64,000 nucleotides of DNA, from positions 372,001 to 436,000 of the forward strand of contig NZ_OZ034992.1 in the NCBI RefSeq assembly GCF_964030925.1. The letters are read 5' to 3'. The DNA is from Spiroplasma_E sp902809815 (GTDB lineage Bacteria; Bacillota_I; Bacilli_A; Mycoplasmatales; VBWQ01). Of the stretch, positions 57,420 to 64,000 are shown in pieces. The translations under genes and the position numbers were made by a program. Positions within the stretch are counted from its first letter, which is position 1. Every line of letters starts with the position of its first letter. The notes under the pieces were generated by a model. The model did not search any database. It was not told the DNA's origin and saw nothing but the letters and a program-made list of their open reading frames with translations.

Positions 57420-57421
57420 AA

Positions 57422-57673
57422 TTAATCACTTCTACATCAATCACAAACATATCCAAATGGTTTTGTATAATCCAAATGTTCATCAATATCATAATCATCT
57501 TCAAATTTTCTAATATCATGTTGTTCTGCTTCTAATTCTGTTTTAAAGTGATAAAGCATATTGATTTTGTCATCTTCATATAATTCATTACATTCAACAC
57601 ATCTTTTTCTTCTTTTTTTAATTTTTTTATCAATCTTTCTTAGTGCTTCATAATCAAGAATTTCTATTGCCAT
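57422..57673 (-). CDS. 83-aa zinc-finger-like early protein
   Basis: C copy of the first early gene; CVEC and CDWC present, basic N-terminus. Confidence 0.6.
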
Positions 57674-57688
57674 AATAATCCTTTCCTA

Positions 57689-57722
57689 ATATGTTCTGTT
57701 GCTTCTAGCATAAAGAACATAT
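57689..57722 (-). promoter_or_regulatory. Leader hairpin before the early operon of C
   Basis: ATATGTTCT/AGAACATAT, as in A and B. Confidence 0.55.
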
Positions 57723-57939
57723 ATTTTGATTTTTATATTATTAATACTATTCGTTTTATTCATTCCAGTAATTATGGGCTCAAAAATAAATTGTGAAATT
57801 TTAAAAAAACATTGAGGCATTCGATTCAATATTTATTTAATTTGCGTTTAACAAATTAATACTTTAATTGAACCGGTCCCGCTCAATTTTTTTTACAAGT
57901 TTGAAATTTATTTTCTCGCCCAAAAAATTTTTCAAAAAA
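57723..57939. other. Conserved early leader of element C
   Basis: No ORF. Contains the imperfect aattgaaccgg/ccgctcaatt hairpin and A/T-rich motifs conserved in A and B. Confidence 0.45.
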
Positions 57940-58255
57940 AATAAAAAATAAAACCAACACTTGCTCACTGGGGGGTGGCAAGGTTGGTTAAATAAAGAAT
58001 AGAATTAATACAATAGGTCCCTACAACAGGTCTATATATACTAGTTTCCAATTCGCTCCCACCCCAAGAATTACCATTAAATGGTTAGTATATTTTATTA
58101 GGTATCACTCCACTTTTTATTTATCCATGCAAGTCCACATGTTCTAGCTACTATTTTTAACAACTGTGTTGTAGTTCACTTTTTTAGTTCCCTAACACGT
58201 GTTGATAATAGCGTTAAAGACGGTTATTAAAAATTTTAAAATTTTACAATTACAA
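57940..58255 (-). ncRNA. Candidate structured RNA of element C
   Basis: Same non-coding block as in B, uninterrupted. Its terminator stem (about 57953-57990) has a GGTG arm instead of AGTG, which preserves pairing with CACT by a G-U wobble. This favours an RNA-level function. Confidence 0.45.
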
Positions 58256-58285
58256 AAAAAAGACAAGATTATTTCTTGTCTTTTT
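58256..58285. terminator. Bidirectional terminator near the end of C
   Basis: aaaagacaag attattt cttgtctttt, as in A and B. Confidence 0.75.
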
Positions 58286-58474
58286 CCTTAATAACTTTGA
58301 GAATAATTTTTATTTTTTTAAATGTATATTTTTTAAAATACGTCGAATATAAATTTAAATTTAAGGGTTAAAGAGAGTAATTTTATCTAATTTTCATTAT
58401 TTTTCAAATAATTCATTTTTGGAAATAAGTTACTAATATGATAATAAATTATTTCGTAACTTTGACAACCACCC

Positions 58475-58483
58475 TTGAATTCA
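58475..58483. repeat. Target duplication of element C, right
   Basis: TTGAATTCA, matching 46090-46098. Confidence 0.9.
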
Positions 58484-58744
58484 ATTATAATAATTTCCAT
58501 TACAATTAGTTATTGAACATACAAATTTCGGAGAACAACCTAAAATATGGATTATACTGGTTGTACTTAATATTCCAAATCCATTTTTTTCTAGATTTAT
58601 ATGTTTTTTTGTTAATAAATTATAAATATGAGAATGATAATCACAAGAACCTATAAGAGTTAAACCTATAGTCATAATTAAAATACTAAAAATAAATAGT
58701 AATACAGTTATTAACTGTAATTTTTTAAGTGCTTTAATTGTCAT
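58484..58744 (-). pseudogene. N-terminal half of B's membrane protein
   Basis: ATG 58744 after AAGGAG; first membrane segment ('ITVLLFIFSILIMTIGLTL') and loop. Its continuation is at 45925-46089 beyond element C. Joined across one TTGAATTCA, the frame reads 'GNYYNWIQLQIGVIF'. Confidence 0.85.
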
Positions 58745-58912
58745 CTTTAAATTCTCCTTAATTTTATTTCATAAGTTTAACATTTAACAAACTTAATTAT
58801 AAGTATTTTAGTTGCAATAAATTTAAAAAAATTATATTATTTAAGTACAATTTCATAAAAATCCAAATTATTTCTTGTCTAACATAATAATAAGACTATA
58901 TGAATTAATTTA

Positions 58913-58935
58913 TTCCGGATTTTTGACAATCTCCC
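58913..58935 (-). repeat. Right terminal inverted repeat of element B
   Basis: ggatttttgacaatctccc, the inverse of the element ends at 6040 and 46099. Confidence 0.8.
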
Positions 58936-58954
58936 TTTTATTTTTTTATGAAAT

Positions 58955-59887
58955 TTATATTGGTATATATTCTATTTCATTATTAATATTGTCAATATTA
59001 ATATTATTTTCAATGGTAGTTTGTGATTCTTCAATAGTTAATTCAATTGGTATAGTTAAAGTTTGAATACGTTCTAATAAACGTTTAACTTTAATTTCTT
59101 CTGATTTACTATTTTTTAAATAATAATGTTGATATAGTTCACTAATACTATAGTTAGAATTAATAAATGTAGTTTTTAATGGTAAAATTCGTGCATTAAG
59201 AATACTAAATAATAATTCATCACGCTCTCAAGCGCTAACAGTTTCACCGCCTAAATCATCAATAAATAATAAGTCACATGATTTTAATTGTTCAATTTGC
59301 TGATTAGTATCAGTATCATTTTTAAAACTTTTTTTAATGTCCATAACAAATTCAGGTCATACAATAAAACAAACAGTTTGATTTTTTTGAATTAATTTAT
59401 TTGCAAATAAGATAAAAATAAAAGTTTTGCCACTACCTGTGTCACCATATAAGTATAAACCTTGATAACTTTTGTGTTTTAAAGATTGATGTAAATACTG
59501 GATGATTTCTTTTCTTGCATTAGTTGAGGCATTAAAATTTTTACTTCATGAAAGTGATAAAAGTTTATCATCATAGTATTTAATTAAAAAATTATTATGT
59601 ACTTGTTGTTGGACAGATCTATTAATAGAATGAAGACAATCCGTTAGTACTAAACTTATTTTTTGATTAGGTAACATTACTAGTTTATAACGATATCCTT
59701 TAACATTTTGTAGACATTTGCTAAGATTCTCTCGTTTTTTACATAAATTGTAGCTATCAATATAAGTTTTTAATAAATCAACATATGGTTCTAGTTTGCT
59801 GTTAGTTAAGTTGTTTTTTTTAATAAAGTCATGAAGTTCAGCATTGTTAATGTTTTCTTTTAAGATAGTTGTCGCTTTAAGTTTCAT
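58955..59887 (-). CDS. dnaI: Primosomal helicase loader DnaI
   Basis: 310 aa. AAA+ ATPase that loads the replicative helicase with DnaB and DnaD in Firmicutes and mollicutes. Walker A 'LYGDTGSGKTF', Walker B 'LLFIDDLGGE', and a family-typical N-terminal domain are visible. ATG 59887 is preferred to 59896 because AAGGAA is then properly spaced. It lies 45 nt after dnaB, probably in one operon. Element B begins 11 bp (including its duplication) past the stop. Confidence 0.92.
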
Positions 59888-59932
59888 GATAATCATTTCC
59901 TTACTTAATAATAGTGTCTTTTAATAATTAAA

Positions 59933-61051
59933 TTAATGGGCATCAAATTCCTTTAAAATATTCTTTATTTCTTCTTGAGTTAATTTTATATCTTTTTTAA
60001 TATTATCAACCTTATATTTTTTAATTAATTTTTTATTGAAATTATTTGTTGTTGATTGTTCTGTAGTAGATCATAATGATTCTTGTTGAAATTGTTGCTG
60101 TGGATTTTTTTTGCTACGAGCATAAGCAAGTTTTAAATGAGATAAAGCATCATCAATACTATTAATTTGATTTTCTTGAAAGGTTTCAGCAATTTTAATA
60201 ATATAGTTTGGTTCTAAACGTTTATTATTTTTAAATCAAACATATTCAATTAAGCAGTTAATTACAGCATTATTTAATTGAAAGTTATTAGTTAATATTT
60301 CTAATGTTGTTTTTAATTTATCAGTTGGTATTTTACCAGTTAAATTTTTTAAATATTCTTCAGGTAATTTTTGTTGCATTAAATTTAATGTGGTATTAAT
60401 AACATCAGAATTATCTTTAGATATAATTGTATTACCATTAGAATTTAAATTAACTTTCATAGTATTAATTTGATTTTTATTTTGAAATGAATAAATTGGT
60501 CTAGAAATTGATGTTTGCTCTTGTTTAACATAAATATTATTAAGTGCTGTTTTTAATTTTAAAGATTGAGGGATAGTATTTTCCTGTTGAGTAATATTAA
60601 CATAATTTTCTGTAATTTCAATATCATTTTTCAAAAAATAAAATTTTTGTCTTTCATAATTTAAAGTTCCTAATTGTTTAAGTAGTTCTGAGTTTAAATG
60701 GGTATTAGCAAAAAAATCATCAGCAGATAAGGGAGAACACAATTGATAAATGTAAGTAGATTTTAAAGAATAGTAGTAAGTATTGATAAGGTTAACAGAT
60801 TCAAGTTGTTGGAAAGCAACAAGTAATTGAGTGGAAGTTATTTTTAATAAAGATTTAATTCGTCCATGATTGAAATCAAGATTAATACGTTTTGTTAATA
60901 ACTTTTCTTGAACTAAAGTTAAATATAAATTTATTGCTTCAATACCAATTATTGGTTGATATAACATAAATAAAATTTGGTAATCTTCGTTACTAATATA
61001 TTCTGATTGGTTCAACTTAAAAATATCAATATCATTTATTGTTCTGTTCAT
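59933..61051 (-). CDS. dnaB: Primosomal protein DnaB/DnaD family
   Basis: 372 aa. Helicase co-loader of the Gram-positive type. The N-terminal winged-helix part ('YISNEDYQILFMLYQPIIG') and a C-terminal DnaB_2-like helical region ('LLEIL...AVINCLIEYVWFKNN' area, then 'YIIKIAETFQENQI') are visible. Start ATG 61051 has AGGGAA at the right spacing. Followed by dnaI. Two DnaA boxes lie upstream. Confidence 0.88.
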
Positions 61052-61152
61052 ATTCATTCCCTAACTTTCTTTTTACTATCCATTTCTTTCATGGTATGAT
61101 AATTATATGCACATAAAGAATATAAATAAAGTGAAATGATTAAAACACATAC

Positions 61153-61222
61153 TTATCCACATTTATTCCACTTTTTTTATTAAAAATATTCTTTATTAAT
61201 ATATACTTTTGAGTTTTCCACA
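61153..61222 (-). promoter_or_regulatory. DnaA boxes upstream of dnaB
   Basis: TTATCCACA at 61153-61161, an exact DnaA consensus, and TTTTCCACA at 61214-61222, in the mutM-dnaB gap. Suggests DnaA control of the primosome operon. Confidence 0.55.
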
Positions 61223-61223
61223 G

Positions 61224-62054
61224 TTAATATTTAATTTGACAGTGATTACAAAAGTAAGTTCCACGAAGGTTTATTTTTATTTTTTTAATAATAGTATGGC
61301 ATTTAAAACAAGGCATTTTTGCTCTAGTATGAACTTGTAATTCTTGTTGATAGTAACCTGTTACACCAAGGCTTGAAGTATAACTACTAATTGTTGATCC
61401 ACCAAGTTTTATTGATTTATCAAGCACAAATCTTGCTTTATTAATGATTTCTCATAATTGTTTAAGTGTTAAACTTTTAGTAATACTTTGCGGATGAATA
61501 CTAGCATAAAATAATACTTCATCTGCATAAATATTTCCTAAACCACTCATAACATTTTGTTCTAATAATGTTGCTTTAATACTTTGACTTTTATTTTTTC
61601 ATTTATTTTTTAAATATTCAGCAGTAACATTTTTATTAAAAGGTTCTGGACCAATATTAATATAAGGTTTTATGTTTTGATATTCATTTTTAGTTTGCAA
61701 ATGAAAGGTTCCAAACTGTCTTGTGTCATGATATCTTAATTCGTATTTATTGTCTAATTCTAATATTAATAAGACATGTTTTCAATTTATTGATTGATTA
61801 TTTTGTTGAAAATAATATTTTCCTTCCATTCGTAAATGACTTAATAATACATAATCATCTAATATAAATATTAATAACTTACCAACTCTTTGAACATCAT
61901 TAATTGTTTGTCCAATAATTTGTTTTGTGAATTGTTCAATACTTGGTGTTTTGATAATTTTATTTAAAAGAATTCTAACACCAATAATTTTATGATTAGT
62001 TAAAAGTGGTTGTAAAGTTTTGCGAACAGTTTCAACTTCGGGTAATTCTGGCAT
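61224..62054 (-). CDS. mutM: Formamidopyrimidine-DNA glycosylase
   Basis: 276 aa, full length. Removes oxidised purines such as 8-oxoguanine and nicks the abasic site. The N-terminus MPELPEVETVRKTL gives the catalytic Pro after Met removal and the Glu; the helix-two-turn-helix region 'MSGLGNIYADEVLF' and the C-terminal zinc finger (CFKC...CNHC) are intact. It lies directly after polA, the common Gram-positive order for these two repair genes. Confidence 0.96.
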
Positions 62055-62121
62055 TTTTATTTTCCTTCCAATAAAATATAATAAACTAATTTGTTTTAAA
62101 TATTAATAAATTTTTAAAAAT

Positions 62122-64000
62122 TTATTTTAATTCAAATCAGTTATTACCAATACTAGTATTAATTAATAAGGGAACTTTTAATTTAGTAACATTAGACATA
62201 ATTTTAGTAATTTTAGTAATAACATCATTAACTTTATTATCTTCAACTTCAAAAATTAATTCATCATGAATTTGTGCAATTAATATTGCATCAATATTTT
62301 GTTTTTTTATTTCTTCATAAATTTTATTCATTGCTAATTTTAAAATATCAGCAGCACTACCTTGAATTGGCATGTTCATTGCTATTCGTTTACCAAAATT
62401 TTGAATCACCTTATTTTTATTTGTAATTTCCATTACTTCTCTTCTACGATTAAAAATTGTTTGAACATATCCATTTTTTTCACAAAAATCAATTATATTA
62501 TTAATATAACTTTTAATTTTTGGAAAAACCGAAAAATATTTATTAATAAATATTTTAGCGTCTTCAACTTTAATTCCTATTTGTTGTGATAAACCAAAAC
62601 TAGAAATGCCATAAACAATGCCAAAATTAATAGCTTTTGCATTTTGTCTTTGTTCGTTAGTAACTTCTGCTAAAGGTATATTTAATATTTTACTTGCAGT
62701 TTCGCGATGAATATCATGCTTTTGTTGAAAAGCTTTAATTAAATTTTCATCTTCACTAATATGAGCTAATATTCTTAATTCAATTTGCGAATAATCACAG
62801 GATAGTATTTTAGTATGTGGTTTGCTTGGAATAAAGATTTTGCGAACTTCTCTTTGTTCTTTATCGCGAATACTAATATTTTGCATATTAGGATCTAATG
62901 AAGATAACCTGCCAGTACTGGTTTGTACTTGATTATAAATGCTATGAATTTTACCATCATCAAAAATATATTTTTGTAAACCAAGTAAGTAAGTGGAATA
63001 TAATTTTTGTAATTTACGATATTCTAAAAGAATATCGATGATTGGATGTTGATTTTTTAAACTAATTAAAACTTCAAAAGCAGTACTACCTTTTTTATAA
63101 TTAGGTAATTTTAATTCTTTAAATAAGTATTCACTAATTTGTTTTGGTGAATTTGGATTTAAATTACTATTACTTTCTTTTTTAATTTGTAATTCTAAAT
63201 CTTGGATTTTTAGTAAAGTTTTATCAGTTAGTAGTTTTAATTTTTTTTGATCAATGTTAACACCATTACACTCCATATTTACTAATACAAAAGCAGCAGG
63301 TAGTTCAATCTCTTGATATAAATTTCAGTTATTAGTATCTTTTAATTTTTTTATAAGAATGAGATGAGAATCTGTTAAAAAATTTAATTTTTTTTCTAAA
63401 AAAATAGCTATTTCTTTCTCATCATTGGGAATATTTTTTTTAATACCTTTGCCATAGAAATCATCAGCACTTAAATTTTCTTTAACATTGACATTGAGCA
63501 TAACAGCAATGTTTTCTGGTAATATTTTTTCATTAGCATAAAGAAGGTAAGCAGCTAACATATGGTCAAAAATAATATTATTTATTATCAATTTTAAACG
63601 TAGTCCTGCGATAATAACCTTTTTTAAATCTCAAGTTATTTTTTGTAGTTTTTTATTTTGTAAGAAATGTTGAAAATTAGGACAATTAATTGCATTAATT
63701 TTATTAATATAAAATGTTCCTTTTTCATTTTTAATACCAAAACCAATAATATTATCACGATTATAATTATCACCAAAAATTTCTAATCATAAGTAATTTG
63801 AATCACAATTTCATTCTTGATTTCATTTATTTATAATTTGAACGTGAGATGTACTATTTTTATTAGTTTTAGGATTAGTGTCTTGTGTTAATAAAGAGTT
63901 CATATTATATTGTTTGTAAAAGTCTTGTAACTTTTCATTATTTAAATTTTCAACATTATAATTAAACGTTTCTAAATTACCAGTAATTGGTGTATTTAAA
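62122..64000 (-). CDS. polA: DNA polymerase I, 3' part
   Basis: About 626 codons; the 5' end with any 5'-3' exonuclease lies beyond the window. Polymerase motifs are complete: motif A 'SCDYSQIELRILAHIS', motif B 'RQNAKAINFGIVYG', motif C 'AQIHDELIFEVE'. The upstream 3'-5' exonuclease-like domain ('IFDHMLAAYLLY') seems to lack the DxE motif (sequence reads 'YLWLEIFG'), so proofreading is probably absent, as in Bacillus-type Pol I. Acts in repair and Okazaki fragment processing. Confidence 0.95.

Larger units (their letters stand above)
46099..58474. mobile_element. Transposable prophage-like element C, nested in B
   Basis: 12,376 bp with ends GGGAGGTTGTCAAAAATCC and, inward from the right, GGGTGGTTGTCAAAGTTACG. 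Same orientation as A. It lacks the block from the SSB-like gene to most of the 572-aa gene; an IS3-family copy sits at that junction. It also lacks the 172-aa early gene. Insertion split B's membrane-protein gene with a perfect 9-bp duplication. Confidence 0.9.
29410..58935. mobile_element. Transposable prophage-like element B (contains element C)
   Basis: Ends GGGCGGTTGTCAAATTTACG and, inward from the right, GGGAGATTGTCAAAAATCC, flanked by the 9-bp duplication TTTTATTTT. Total 29,526 bp, or about 16.0 kb after removing element C and an IS5-like copy. Inserted 11 bp past the dnaI stop, between dnaI and gap. Gene order is that of A in opposite orientation, with early and late genes on the plus strand. 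Confidence 0.88.

Noticed and set aside
1..64000. CRISPR arrays, tRNA and rRNA genes
   Set aside because: None seen: repeats in the window are IS ends, short tandem units and TA tracts without regular spacers, and no cloverleaf with a conserved T-loop was found.

Overview
This window is AT-rich mollicute DNA that has to be read with genetic code 4 (UGA = Trp). Nearly every real gene contains in-frame TGA codons at conserved tryptophan positions, for example in argF, gap, pgk, dnaI, polA and the transposases. The housekeeping genes and the very high load of phage-like and IS DNA fit a Spiroplasma chromosome. I cannot name the species.

Backbone. On the left are a diverged YugP-like membrane protein (2-715), a small gene frameshifted in a TA tract (1081-1333), an ornithine-carbamoyltransferase-like gene (1516-2520) and a membrane-protein gene split by an IS3-family insertion (2726-5307). 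The rest of the backbone reads leftward: polA (partial), mutM, dnaB, dnaI, then gap, pgk, a membrane protein, a Nudix-like exported protein, and a gene of unknown function cut in two by element A.

Mobile DNA. About 70% of the window is three related phage-like elements that I call A (6040-24741), B (29410-58935) and C (46099-58474). C is inserted inside B. Each has short terminal inverted repeats of the form GGGNGGTTGTCAAA and carries a UPF0236/ISLre2-type transposase gene at one end. Two have clear perfect 9-bp target duplications: TTTTATTTT for B and TTGAATTCA for C. Element A splits a gene whose frame closes when the element is removed. Between the ends is a virion-type gene set: zinc-binding small proteins, a RuvC-like nuclease, an SSB-like protein, scaffold-like and HK97-like capsid proteins, a 572-aa protein, a tail-fibre-like protein, a portal-like protein and a 674-aa structural protein. 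I therefore read them as a family of transposable prophages of about 16-17 kb, Mu-like in life style but using an ISLre2-type transposase. No terminase-like ATPase was found. Each copy is damaged in different genes, but every core gene is intact in at least one copy.

Each element has a short cargo zone between the transposase and the late genes, and its content differs: a DUF3761-like secreted peptide in A, a Cys-rich peptide in B, and in C three small proteins ending in eukaryote-like CaaX motifs (CTIL, CTIS, CTIL). At the other end is a conserved non-coding block bounded by terminators, which may be a structured RNA.

Secondary insertions are three full copies and one partial copy of an IS3-family element with variable terminal heptamer and nonamer repeats, and two copies of an IS5-like element with a likely programmed -1 frameshift. 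One IS3 copy sits at the junction of a roughly 5.1-kb deletion that removed the capsid genes of C.
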